Origin: DATARH01 sp036008175
GTDB lineage: Bacteria; Pseudomonadota; Alphaproteobacteria; ATCC43930; CGMCC-115725
NCBI GenBank assembly: GCA_036008175.1
Contig: DASYOB010000098.1
Location: 1 to 64,000, forward strand
Length of the DNA stretch: 64,000 bases
Direction of reading: 5' to 3'
How positions within the stretch are numbered: the first letter of the stretch is position 1; every line of letters starts with the position of its first letter. This document shows positions 1 to 8,038 of the stretch, in pieces. Both the position numbers and the translations under genes were made by a program. The notes under the pieces are model-generated. The model had not been told where the DNA came from and made no database searches. It worked only from the letters and a program-made list of their open reading frames with translations.

Positions 1-24
1 GCGGTCGTCATCGATGTGCCACCC

Positions 25-434
25 TCAATACGCGCCTGTGCCCTCCTGGTGATCGAATAGATCTCGGTTGTGCGGTGCATTGTCTCCTATTGGCCGACTC
101 GGCCAATTCTCGGGCGCACCGTCAGCTTCCGCTTTGGGGCATACGCAGCCGAACGTGTCAGCTGTGGCGAGCCGCCGTTTTGGGGTCGTAAGCGGCCCTT
201 GAATATGGGTGCCAAGCGTCTGATTTGGATCACTAGCGTTCTGCTCTCTTACCCACACACCACAGGCCGCCCCAGAGAAACACGCGAAGACCGTAAGCCC
301 GAGCAGATTTTTGCAATATCACTGGAAACGAATATCGCAGCTACAGCGAGCGGCACCAATAGCGGCCCGCTCATCCCGGTAAACCATGACGAGACGATCG
401 CGTGGAGAAAAGCGCGAATGGTGGTGGGCTGCAT
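25..434 (-). pseudogene. Frameshifted small membrane protein (two-helix, MSGP motif)
   Basis: On the minus strand, 434 down to about 313 encodes a hydrophobic stretch containing SWFTGMSGPLLVPLAVAAIF. A second frame then reads GLTVFACFSGAACGVWVREQ and stays open to a stop at 25. The two join if one base is added to the run of five A (sense strand; T at 308-312), giving a junction reading AKNLLGLTVFA. The joined product resembles small uncharacterised two-helix membrane proteins of Proteobacteria that share an MSGP motif after helix start and a Val-Trp at the end of helix 2 (from memory). It may be a disabled gene or a homopolymer sequencing error. The start is uncertain: no clear ribosome binding site precedes the ATG at 434. 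The tail after WVREQ is not recognisable. Confidence 0.4.
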
Positions 435-510
435 AAGGGCCGATTGCCGCTGCGCCTGTCTGCCTTTCGGCGTGCCGCTCAGAGCTATGCCGGGTGCCGT
501 CGCTCAACGC

Positions 511-1416
511 TCAACGCGACTTGTCATCGAGGAGGACGCAGGTGTTGTCCGTCGTCACCAGGTTGCCGCCGACGTTGTTTTGCGCCGTGTTGCCGAAGGC
601 CTCGGATGGGCAAGCCAGCAAAATCCCGGCCCTGGTGTTGTTGCGGGCCGTGTTCCCCACCACGCTGCTCCCGTTGTTGCCAACTGAAATCCCGTTCCCG
701 TCATTGCCGAAAAAGGTACTATCAATGACGGTAGTATAATTAGCGCCCACACCCCCGGCAGTTTCCAATAAAATGCCGTCGCCCGCATTGCCCCTCGCGG
801 TGGTTCCGGACACCAAATTGCCAGGCTCTTGCGAGAGGATGCCAGCGTTGCCGTTACCAACAGCCTCGCTGTTGACCACCGCCGAATTGAGCCCGAACAC
901 GATCCCGTAGCTACCGTTGCCATTCGCTTGAACGCCGCTGATATAGGTGCTTGGCGCGGTCGATGCGTTGATGCCAACCAGCCCGTTGTTGCTGGCGATG
1001 GTGTTGATCACCGTTCCTCCGCTGGCAATGCCGTCACCGGCGTTGTTCGAAATGACCATGTTCGCGATCGTCACCAGGTTCGTGCGCGTGGCGATACCGT
1101 TGTAGAATTTCCTGATCGTCCCGTTTGCGATAAGGATATTGGAATAACCAATGTCGCCGGTATAGCCGACACCGATGCCGACGCCGGCCCCCGTGATGGT
1201 GTGGCCTCGCAGATCAACTGCGACATTATTAGCGAGTGTACTGATGCAAGAAGCCGTTGCGGTCAGGTCGTTTGTGACAACGTACTTGCCCGCCGCCGTG
1301 ATCGTGTACGGACACGCCGAGATCGGTGTCGGGGACGCGGCTTCGGCCGGCGTCGCGGCGACGCCAAGAGCCAGAATTGGGACGATACCGAGCCAATATT
1401 TTGCCGTGCCGAGCAT
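511..1416 (-). CDS. Secreted right-handed parallel beta-helix repeat protein
   Basis: About 301 residues. The start at 1416 is chosen over an upstream in-frame ATG (1551) because GGGAGG lies six bases before it and because it opens directly into a signal peptide (MLGTAKYWLGIVPILALGV, then a cleavage region ATPAEAA). The rest is a string of short irregular repeats rich in Asn, Gly and Val (for example IANMVISNNAGDGIASGG and GNGNAGILSQEPGNLVSG), the pattern of NosD/pectate-lyase-type beta-helix proteins. A single Cys pair near the end (LLACPSEAF and DNTCVLLDD) could form a disulfide. No catalytic residues of a known polysaccharide lyase were identified, so a periplasmic or surface carbohydrate-binding role is only a guess. 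It stands alone. Confidence 0.75.
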   Translation of the reverse strand: MLGTAKYWLGIVPILALGVAATPAEAASPTPISACPYTITAAGKYVVTNDLTATASCISTLANNVAVDLRGHTITGAGVGIGVGYTGDIGYSNILIANGTIRKFYNGIATRTNLVTIANMVISNNAGDGIASGGTVINTIASNNGLVGINASTAPSTYISGVQANGNGSYGIVFGLNSAVVNSEAVGNGNAGILSQEPGNLVSGTTARGNAGDGILLETAGGVGANYTTVIDSTFFGNDGNGISVGNNGSSVVGNTARNNTRAGILLACPSEAFGNTAQNNVGGNLVTTDNTCVLLDDKSR

Positions 1417-1688
1417 GATTTCCTCCCATGATTTTGCGCTCTCCTGCCTGGCGCGGATAGGCTCCTCGCGGCGTTTGGTCACCTCGAAGGATCGCAATGG
1501 ACCGAGAATGCAGGCGGCGAGAAAGACCGATCCATCAAATTTGATCAACATTATCGTATGCGGTCAGTGAGTCCATCGCGATGTATCCGGTCGGCCTCAT
1601 TGCGGGGCTCGCTTGTACAGGTGCCGCCGCGAGCTTCGATATGATCCGGATTAGGCGGATCGACTGGATCGACCCGGAAGGGCGTATA

Positions 1689-1802
1689 CTAGTGGATTGA
1701 CTCTAACAGCTGTTTCGCCCGCCGCACTTTCCCCGATCCGATCACGGCCTCCAGCCCCTCCCGGTCGTCCGGACCAAGCCGGACCTCGACGCCTTTTCTC
1801 AT
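1689..1802 (-). pseudogene. IS630 family transposase, N-terminal remnant (37 aa)
   Basis: From the ATG at 1802 the frame reads MRKGVEVRLGPDDREGLEAV followed by IGSGK, which matches the first residues of IS630-type transposases (typically an R-L-x-x-x-D-R-x-x-L-E-A stretch before the helix-turn-helix). The match stops after about 25 residues and the frame runs straight into the left inverted repeat, ending in a TAG that overlaps the flanking TA. No DDE catalytic domain remains. A longer in-frame reading back to 1976 is possible but has no coding look and overlaps the end of the neighbouring gene. Confidence 0.6.
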
Positions 1803-1860
1803 CCAGCCAGACTCGCACGCCAACGAGCCGGCTGGATCATCCGTCAGCGCCCACCCACTA
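1690..1860. mobile_element. IS630-type internal-deletion derivative (MITE-like, 167 bp plus TA duplications)
   Basis: A 167-bp unit (1692-1858) is bounded on both sides by TA (1690-1691 and 1859-1860). Its ends form imperfect inverted repeats starting GTGG(A/G)T. Counted from two bases outside the unit, the left end (plus strand from 1689) and the right end (minus strand from 1861) agree at 15 of 21 positions. TA target duplication is the signature of IS630/Tc1-type insertion. Inside is only the beginning of a transposase (see 1689-1802), so the middle and most of the gene have been lost. Too short to move by itself; a full-length relative elsewhere could mobilise it. Confidence 0.6.
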
Positions 1861-1944
1861 GCTGGCAGTACGGGTAGGCTGCCGCCGTAGAAGCAAATTT
1901 CTGGCAGGTAACGGTGAGGCGATCCGTGGATTTTAGCATATTGA

Positions 1945-2769
1945 TCATGTTGGCAAATACCGGCGAACGCGCGCATTGAACTCAGTACGCGTTTTGCTGG
2001 TCAGGAATATGATCGCAAACAGCAATTCAATATCTTGGACGGTCTCATCGGAGGTAACATGAATTGTTATAAGGTATTCTCCTTCATTTCCGAACGGGTT
2101 AGGAATGCTGTTAGCCTCAACGCGTCCTTTTGTAGCCAACCCAATGCGACCTAATGAGGTGATATAGAAGACGTCTAAGAATTCCGTTTGTTTATTAGGA
2201 ATGTTTGTCGTTAGTGGCTCGTCTTCGCCATAAATAGCCCATGTCAACTGAAATTGTTCCCCGCTAATACAGTCTTCAAACCGGCCGACTATGTTTTTTT
2301 GCTTAATCCCAGTGATTCGACCTCGGCATGATTTTTGTGGCTTCCCCGTATTGTTCCCAACCTTGATTCTATAAAAAGTTACCTCTACACCATTATTAAA
2401 ATGGGTTTTCAATAGGCAGCCAGGAATCTCCTCAGAAAATTCCAGATCGAGTTGGTGGAAGGATTGCTGAGCAATCGGAGGTACTTCGGGTACATCTGCC
2501 ACCATGTTTGTGGATACGGAACGGCTCGCTTGTTCGTTTCGTAGAAGTACGACGATTAATACGAGTGTGAGTAGGCCGGCCAGAATCCCCGGCACGTACC
2601 AAGGCGTTTGAAAAATCCAGTCCAATGCGCGAACAGTAAGTCCTTGCGGGTTGGTTGCGTCATTCACGACGCTAGCCCTCCCGACCATGTCGAGAGTGAA
2701 TTTCATTGCGGTCCAAACCCACAACACCGCGTTGAGGATCAGGCCAACGACACGGAATACGCGCGGCAT
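1945..2769 (-). CDS. Two-helix membrane protein with beta-rich C-terminal domain, unknown function
   Basis: 274 residues from the ATG at 2769, chosen because GGGAGG sits seven bases upstream; ATGs at 2775 and 2793 are too close to or upstream of it. Residues about 5-25 (VFRVVGLILNAVLWVWTA) and 60-80 (VPGILAGLLTLVLIVVLL) are membrane helices separated by a short loop. About 190 residues of polar, beta-rich sequence follow (FYRIKVGNNTGK, WAIYGEDEPLTTN) that I do not recognise. The DNA is less GC-rich than the surroundings, suggesting acquired material. A two-helix plus beta-rich layout is known in effector proteins of nucleotide-second-messenger defence systems, but no cyclase lies nearby, so that link is speculation. 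Confidence 0.6.
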   Translation of the reverse strand: MPRVFRVVGLILNAVLWVWTAMKFTLDMVGRASVVNDATNPQGLTVRALDWIFQTPWYVPGILAGLLTLVLIVVLLRNEQASRSVSTNMVADVPEVPPIAQQSFHQLDLEFSEEIPGCLLKTHFNNGVEVTFYRIKVGNNTGKPQKSCRGRITGIKQKNIVGRFEDCISGEQFQLTWAIYGEDEPLTTNIPNKQTEFLDVFYITSLGRIGLATKGRVEANSIPNPFGNEGEYLITIHVTSDETVQDIELLFAIIFLTSKTRTEFNARVRRYLPT

Positions 2770-2820
2770 TCCCATCCCTCCCTTGGCGATCATACCAGGA
2801 TCGGAATAGGGTACCCCGTG

Positions 2821-2985
2821 TCAGCCGATAGTCAGGTTCGGCGTAATCGCCCTTCCGAGATTGGGAGCGGTGGCCTCTTGTGGCTCGATGGTGACGCGGT
2901 GAACTGGAACGCCTTCGGCCCAGGCGGCAATCGCGTGCCCCGCTTCGTGGTACGCTGTTGCGAGCAACGCGGTCGAACGGGGCAC
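2821..2985 (-). pseudogene. HEAGH-motif metallopeptidase fragment (54 codons)
   Basis: A short minus-strand frame from a GTG at 2985 to a stop at 2821 contains AYHEAGHAIAAWAEGVPVHR followed by VTIEP. This is the zinc-binding HExxH segment seen in small M41/FtsH-protease-like peptidases. It ends about 25 residues after the motif, where family members normally continue for 100 or more residues, and no good ribosome binding site precedes the GTG. I read it as a remnant. It ends 51 bases upstream of the two-helix membrane protein gene in the same direction, so the two may once have been linked. Confidence 0.45.
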
Positions 2986-3541
2986 GGGGATCTACTGGGC
3001 TTTCTGCACGAAGATGCGCAGGTTAAGCCTTGGCGCGGTCCCGGTGATGCGCGTCACATTGCCGGAGTTGCGCGCATCGGCGACGTGGCAAGATCGCGTG
3101 TCTGGCTGTGTTCGCAACCCGCGCAGAAAGCGAGAAGCGTGGTTAGGTCTTAACCAGCAAGTAGTTTAGGCGCACTCAGGGAAGCACGGTTTTTGTCCCT
3201 CACTCCGCTCGCACTCACCCCGCCGCCAATTTTCCGACGAGTGCCTGATCGAAACCGGCAGATTTTACGATTTAGCTTGCCGCCCGCCGAGGCGAGTCAC
3301 ATCGCGGGCGTCGCCGACGATGAAATCGACGCGCTCGGCCCATGCACAATGGAGCGCAGCCAGGCATGTCGGTTATGCCGTAACGCGATGTTGGGTTAGA
3401 TCGACACAGTTCCTTTCTGTGCGGGAAAATGTTCCAGCTCCCTGTTGCGGACCAGAATATTTGATCTCAGCGGATCTCCGTGGCGCGCGCGATTTGCGTG
3501 CGGTTCAGTTATGCGGTAGCGATCCATCCGAAAGACGGTGC
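2986..3541. other. Region without a recognisable gene
   Basis: About 555 bases upstream of the HEAGH fragment and downstream of tolC. The minus strand holds short open stretches, including one reading NSGNVTRITGTAPRLNLRIF just before the fragment and one reading AERVDFIVGDARDVTRLGG at about 3280-3340. They have no starts, no ribosome binding sites and no family I recognise. The stretch looks like decayed coding DNA and fits the worn character of the whole left end. Confidence 0.4.
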
Positions 3542-4942
3542 CTACTCCTTCAGACCGCCGCCGAAACCGAACAGCTTGTCCTTCACCGCCTTGTAATGCT
3601 TTTCCATGTCGTAAAGCTGAACCGGCAGTTTCAGCTCGGGCGCGATCAGCCGGCCGATCGACGCCGCCAGGACGAATTCCTGCAAGGCGGCGTCGTGTTC
3701 CGAGGTGACCAGCTGCGATTGCGTCGTAAACAGCTGTTGCTCGGCGATCAGCACGTCGAGGACGGTACGCGAACCGACTAGCGCTTCCTGCTGGGTGCCT
3801 TCGAGCGCGATCTGCGCGGCTCGGACCGCCGAGCCGAACGAGGCGATCGCGGCCCGCGCGGCCTGCAACGTCTCCCACGCTTGGGTCGCCAACTGAATCG
3901 CCGCCCGACGCGCATCGTCGACCTGGCTGCGGCGCTGGCCGACGGTCTGCTCAGCCTGGCGGGTTTGCGAATAGATCGCGCCCCCTTCGTACAGAGGCAT
4001 TGTCAACTGTAACGTGGCCGAGGCTGAATCCTGGCGTTCGTTGCTCAAGGTGATTGACGGCGCGGTGCTGCGGCTCAGAGTGCCCACGACCGAGATCTGC
4101 GGCAGCAGCTGTCCACGCACAACGTCGATGCTGTCGCGCGCCGCCAGTTCGGTGAAGTTTGCTGAAATCACGTTCGGGTTGTCGTTCATCGCCAAGCTGA
4201 GCGCCTCGTTGCGCGTCGCCGGGAGGGCCGGCCGCTCGCGCGGCTGCATCAGGCGGCCGGGGGGGTGGCCGACCACGCGGGTATACTCAGCCCGGCTGAC
4301 CTCGAGAACGCCTTCGGCATTGATGCGCTGCGCCGTCGCCTGGGCGAGCGAAGATTCGGCCTGCGCCACATCGGTCCGGGTCACCTCGCCGACGCGAAAC
4401 CGGTCGCGCGTGGCTTCGAGCTGCCGGTTCAATACCAGTTCGTTGTTGCGGGCCACCTCAAGCAGCGTCTGGTCTCGCACGGTATCGAGATACGCCTGTG
4501 CCACCGCTTGAAAGACCGTGGTCTCGACAGCCAAGGTTTGCGCTCGGGTGGCCTGCACGGTGTTTATCGCCTGGCGCGTTTGCGCCTCGGTACGGCCGCC
4601 GCGATAGAGCGGCTCCGTCACCGTAAGACTCATCGCTCTAGTCGGGAAGCTGGAGAACGCCGTGGGAAAGTGCGAGACGGCAGTGCCCGCCCGGGTGTAT
4701 CCGCCCTGAGCGTTGAAGGTGACCGTCGGCCGCCAGTTGGAGAGCGCCTGCGGCACCTGCTCGTCGGTGGCGCGCAACAAAGCGCGCTGTGCGAGCAATT
4801 GCGGGTTGTTGTTGTAGGTGTAGGTAAAGGCTTCAGTCAGCGTTTGCCCCGAGGCCGGATGGCCGGCAATCAGCAGACCTGCTACGCCGATCGCCATCCG
4901 CAGCACCTGACCGCCCCCTTGGCAACCCCTAGACTGAGGCAT
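3542..4942 (-). CDS. tolC: TolC family outer membrane efflux protein
   Basis: 466 residues, normal length for the TolC/OEP family, with a signal peptide (MAIGVAGLLIAGHPASGQ). The mature part has the usual two OEP repeats: an N-terminal TLTEAFTYTYNNNPQLL, long coiled-coil helices rich in Ala/Gln, and strand motifs such as PLYEGG before the second helical hairpin. It would form the outer membrane channel of tripartite exporters or type I secretion systems. It lies downstream of a truncated near-copy (5031-6092) and the pcm-like gene, all in the same direction. Residues 33 to about 320 are almost identical to the truncated copy, but the signal peptides differ strongly. Confidence 0.9.
   Translation of the reverse strand: MPQSRGCQGGGQVLRMAIGVAGLLIAGHPASGQTLTEAFTYTYNNNPQLLAQRALLRATDEQVPQALSNWRPTVTFNAQGGYTRAGTAVSHFPTAFSSFPTRAMSLTVTEPLYRGGRTEAQTRQAINTVQATRAQTLAVETTVFQAVAQAYLDTVRDQTLLEVARNNELVLNRQLEATRDRFRVGEVTRTDVAQAESSLAQATAQRINAEGVLEVSRAEYTRVVGHPPGRLMQPRERPALPATRNEALSLAMNDNPNVISANFTELAARDSIDVVRGQLLPQISVVGTLSRSTAPSITLSNERQDSASATLQLTMPLYEGGAIYSQTRQAEQTVGQRRSQVDDARRAAIQLATQAWETLQAARAAIASFGSAVRAAQIALEGTQQEALVGSRTVLDVLIAEQQLFTTQSQLVTSEHDAALQEFVLAASIGRLIAPELKLPVQLYDMEKHYKAVKDKLFGFGGGLKE
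3981..4855. repeat. Direct repeat, copy within tolC (pairs with 5116-5990)
   Basis: These 875 bases line up without gaps with 5116-5990 (constant offset of 1135). I count roughly ten amino-acid differences over 287 residues, so the segments are about 96-97% identical at protein level. The match starts where the truncated copy diverges (the codons for PLYEGG) and stops at the signal-peptide cleavage region. Direct repeats this long and similar are substrates for recombination. Confidence 0.85.
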
Positions 4943-5030
4943 TCATCCCCTCAAACGATGAGCCCGGGCTCGCGTCGAACCCAGAGTAGCTGCATCGGCA
5001 GCTAATTGCGGGAGTATTCTGCCAAGCATG

Positions 5031-6092
5031 TTAACCAACGCCCCCGGCATATTGGACGTTTGCAGGACAGTCGATGGATATCTGATTGATTTGTCTCGAT
5101 ATTATCCCAGATATTCCCCCTTCGTAGAGCGGCATTGTCAGCTGTAACGTGGCCGAGGCCGAGTCCTGGCGTTCGTTGCTCAAGGTGACTGACGGCGCGG
5201 TGCTGCGGCTTAGAGTGCCCACGACCGAGATCTGCGGCAGCAGCTGTCCACGCACCACGTCGATGCTGTCGCGTGCCGCCAGCTCGGTGAAGTTTGCTGA
5301 AATCACGTTCGGGTTGTCGTTCATCGCCAGGCTGAGCGCCTCGTCGCGCGTCGCCGGGAGGGCCGGCCGCTCGCGCGGCTGCATCAGGCGGCCGGGGGGG
5401 TGGCCGACCACGCGGGTATACTCAGCCCGGCTGACCTCGAGAACACCTTCGGCATTGATGCGCTGCGCCGTTGCCTGGGCGAGCGAAGATTCGGCCTGCG
5501 CCACATCGGTCCGGGTCACCTCGCCGACGCGAAACCGGTCGCGCGTGGCCTCGAGCTGCCGGTTCAATACCAGTTCGTTGTTGCGGGCGACCTCGAGCAG
5601 CGTCTGATCACGAACGGTATCGAGATACGCCTGTGCCACCGCTTGAAAGACCGTGGTCTCGACGAACAAGGTTTGCGCTCGGGTGGCCTGCACGGTATTG
5701 ATCGCCTGGCGCGTTTGCGCCTCGGTGCGGCCGCCGCGGTAGAGCGGCTGCGCCACCTGAAGACTCATCGCTCTAGTCGGGAAGCTGGAGAACGCCGTGG
5801 GAAAGCCCGGAACGGCAACGCCCGCCCGGGTGAATCCACCCTGAGCGTTGAAGGTGACCGTCGGCCGCCAGTTGGAGAGCGCCTGCGGCACCTGCTCGTC
5901 GGTGGCGCGCAACAAGGCGCGCTGTGCGAGCAATTGCGGGTTGTTGTTGTAGGTGTAGGTAAAGGCTTCGGTCAGCGTTTGCCCTGAAGCTGGCGCGGCA
6001 ATGTGCAGCAACGCAACCGCCGCGACCACGGCATAACCCGGCGCGCGAGGCGACACCCGCCCGCGTTCTTGGTACCCCCTCGGCTGCGGCAT
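5031..6092 (-). pseudogene. Truncated tolC copy lacking the C-terminal third
   Basis: The start at 6092 (MPQPRGYQE) is taken because it gives a normal signal peptide (YAVVAAVALLHIAAPASGQ) and lies seven bases after the stop of the pcm-like gene; the frame upstream of it is only the antisense of that gene. The product follows the intact copy to PLYEGG, about residue 325, and then runs into 28 unrelated residues (starting ISGIISRQINQ) before a stop. It lacks about 115 residues, including the second helical hairpin and last strands needed for a TolC barrel. It is the promoter-proximal copy, so any transcript from the pcm side reads through it first. Confidence 0.8.
5116..5990. repeat. Direct repeat, copy within the truncated tolC (pairs with 3981-4855)
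   Basis: This is the partner of the 3981-4855 repeat, in the same orientation. The sharp loss of similarity at 5115, after the shared bases of the PLYEGG codons, marks the breakpoint of the duplication or of a later deletion. Confidence 0.85.
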
Positions 6093-6099
6093 CCAACCC

Positions 6100-6756
6100 T
6101 CAGAATACAAAGGCAGGCTTGGGGACAAACCCCGGTAAGAGTGGCGTAGCGGCGTCGAAGATAACGCGATGCGCGAGCACTCCGCCAGTGCGCACAACGA
6201 CCGTCGCGCGTCCGACCCCGGAGACGGGGCGCAGGACCGCCAGCATACGCCCGCCTTCGCCGAGCTGGGCATCGATTTCGGCTGGGATCTCCGCCACGCC
6301 GCCACCGAACAGAATGACGTCGTAGGGGGCGCGCTGACGATGACCTGCCTGCAGCGGCGCTTCGACATAGGTTACCGAGGCGATCCCATGCTCGACCAGC
6401 GCCGACCGGCCGAATCGGGCAAGATCGGCGTTTTCCTCAAGCGCGATGACGCTGCGCGCCATCATCGACAGCAGCGCCGCCTCGTATCCGACACCGGCGC
6501 CGACGACGAGCACGCTGTCTTTCCGCTCGACCGCAGCCACTTGCAACAGCCGCGCCGCCACCATCGGCTGCATCAAGTACCGGCCACCGCCGAGCGGCAG
6601 ATCCTCGTCGATATAAGCGACGCCGCGCAGCTGCTCGGGCACGAAAAGCTCGCGGCGGAGTTGCGAGAACGCGCGAATCAGCGCCTCGTCCGTCATCCTG
6701 TTGGGGCGAAGCTGGCTCTCGACCATGCTGGCGCGCGCCGTTTCATAAATGTTCAT
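6100..6756 (-). CDS. Protein-L-isoaspartate O-methyltransferase family protein
   Basis: 218 residues, the usual length for Pcm relatives. The start region (ASMVESQLRPNRMTDEALI) and the SAM-binding glycine motif VLVVGAGVGYEAALLS (about residues 81-96) are typical, as is FVPEQLRGVAYIDEDLPLG in the substrate-loop region. In alphaproteobacteria this subgroup lies directly upstream of tolC and often differs from the classical repair enzyme, so the true substrate is unproven. Its stop is seven bases before the start of the truncated tolC copy, consistent with an operon. Confidence 0.85.
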   Translation of the reverse strand: MNIYETARASMVESQLRPNRMTDEALIRAFSQLRRELFVPEQLRGVAYIDEDLPLGGGRYLMQPMVAARLLQVAAVERKDSVLVVGAGVGYEAALLSMMARSVIALEENADLARFGRSALVEHGIASVTYVEAPLQAGHRQRAPYDVILFGGGVAEIPAEIDAQLGEGGRMLAVLRPVSGVGRATVVVRTGGVLAHRVIFDAATPLLPGFVPKPAFVF

Positions 6757-6866
6757 TGCATCACCGCGAGAAGAACGATGCCGAAGTCCCGGAAACCGCC
6801 GCGTTGCCAGTTATATCGGGCTCGCCGTTCTATCACAATCGCCCAACCATATTAGGAAGCACCTTC

Positions 6867-7364
6867 CTAGTCTTCGCCGAAAACGCGTATCGGCTGACCG
6901 GCAGGCAGCCGAGCCAACAGCTCTGTCGCGGTCAAGCCGAGAAAGGGATGCCGCCATCGCGGCGCAATCTCGCAAAGCGGCGCGAGCACGAAGCGCCGCT
7001 CGTGCAGTCGAGGATGCGGCAGCACCAGCCGCGCGGTGGTGCAGCGACGACCATCGTAATCGAGCAGATCCAAGTCGAGCGTGCGAGCGGCGTTGAGCTC
7101 GCCTCGAACCCGCCCGAACCGTGATTCGAGCTCCAGCAGCCGGTCGAGCAATGGCTCCGGCGCCAGGCCTGTCGCAGCCGCGACGACTGCATTGACGAAC
7201 CAGGGCTGATCCGACCGGGGCACCGGTTCCGACAAATACCATCGCGATCGTCGCACGATCTCGATCCCAGTCATCGGCAGCTCTTCAAGCGCCGCCGCCG
7301 CCGTTTCGAGCGGCGAGCCGAATTGCAAAGCGGCAAGATTGCTGCCGATACCAATAAGGATCAC
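6867..7364 (-). CDS. folK: 2-amino-4-hydroxy-6-hydroxymethyldihydropteridine diphosphokinase
   Basis: 165 residues, normal for FolK, which transfers pyrophosphate from ATP to hydroxymethyl-dihydropterin in folate synthesis. Visible family marks are the N-terminal IGIGSNLA, the segment WYLSEPVPRSDQPWFVNAV, the ELESRFGRVR helix, the metal and ATP motif RTLDLDLLDYDG (about residues 93-104) and LPHPRLHERRFVLAPL. It is divergent from the NYN gene. Gene order from here to dapA is the usual alphaproteobacterial one, but the pcm-like gene downstream replaces the rpoZ/relA genes I would expect. Confidence 0.95.
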   Translation of the reverse strand: MILIGIGSNLAALQFGSPLETAAAALEELPMTGIEIVRRSRWYLSEPVPRSDQPWFVNAVVAAATGLAPEPLLDRLLELESRFGRVRGELNAARTLDLDLLDYDGRRCTTARLVLPHPRLHERRFVLAPLCEIAPRWRHPFLGLTATELLARLPAGQPIRVFGED

Positions 7365-7456
7365 CGGCGGCTCCGTGATTTTGCGCCCCGCTTGACGTCA
7401 AATCTCTGCCGGATAAAACTCGCCTGCATTTTTTTCGAATCGTGCTGGAGCCTCAG

Positions 7457-8038
7457 ATGCTTTTCTATCCAGAAGAACGAATCGCAATATTCATTGATGG
7501 TGCCAATCTTTATTCTGCCGCCCGCGGTTTGGCGTTTGATATCGACTACAAGCGGCTGCTCGATCTCTTTCGGTCGAAAGGGCGGCTGATCCGCGCTTTC
7601 TATTATACGGCGCTGATCGAGGACCAGGAATACTCGCCAATACGGCCGCTCGTCGATTGGCTTGATTACAATGGCTATACCATGGTCACCAAGCCGACCA
7701 AGGAGTTCACCGACTCGCTCGGCCGGCGCCGCATAAAGGGCAATATGGATATCGAGCTGGCGATCGACATGCTCGAAATGGCAGAGCATATCGATCACGC
7801 AATCCTGTTCTCCGGCGATGGCGATTTCCGCCGGCTGGTTGAGGCGGTGCAACGGCGCGGTGTGCGCGTGTCGGTCGTATCGACGATCCGCTCGACGCCG
7901 CCGATGGTCTCCGACGATCTCCGCCGCCAGGCCGACAGCTTCATCGAGCTTCAGGAGCTGGCGCCCAGCATCACCCGCAACCATCATTCGCGCGACGAGG
8001 TCCCACGCAGCCGGCCCGAGGTGGTCGAGCCCGCGTGA
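7457..8038 (+). CDS. NYN domain (LabA/PIN-like) ribonuclease family protein
   Basis: 193 residues from the ATG at 7457, preferred because GGAG lies seven bases upstream; a GTG at 7442 is an alternative. The N-terminus IAIFIDGANLYSAARGL carries the first conserved Asp and Asn of the NYN fold. KGNMDIELAIDMLEMAEHID and ILFSGDGDFRRLVEAV carry the other acidic metal ligands. Such proteins are Mg-dependent nucleases thought to act on RNA; the target here is unknown. The stop overlaps the GTG start of the next gene by four bases, so the two are probably co-translated. Confidence 0.9.
   Translation: MLFYPEERIAIFIDGANLYSAARGLAFDIDYKRLLDLFRSKGRLIRAFYYTALIEDQEYSPIRPLVDWLDYNGYTMVTKPTKEFTDSLGRRRIKGNMDIELAIDMLEMAEHIDHAILFSGDGDFRRLVEAVQRRGVRVSVVSTIRSTPPMVSDDLRRQADSFIELQELAPSITRNHHSRDEVPRSRPEVVEPA

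Noticed and set aside
1803..1976. N-terminal extension of the IS630 remnant
   Set aside because: It runs out of the element through the right inverted repeat and into the 3' end of the membrane protein gene; no coding look.
6093..6368. N-terminal extension of the truncated tolC copy
   Set aside because: These codons are the other frame of the pcm-like gene; the signal peptide fixes the start at 6092.
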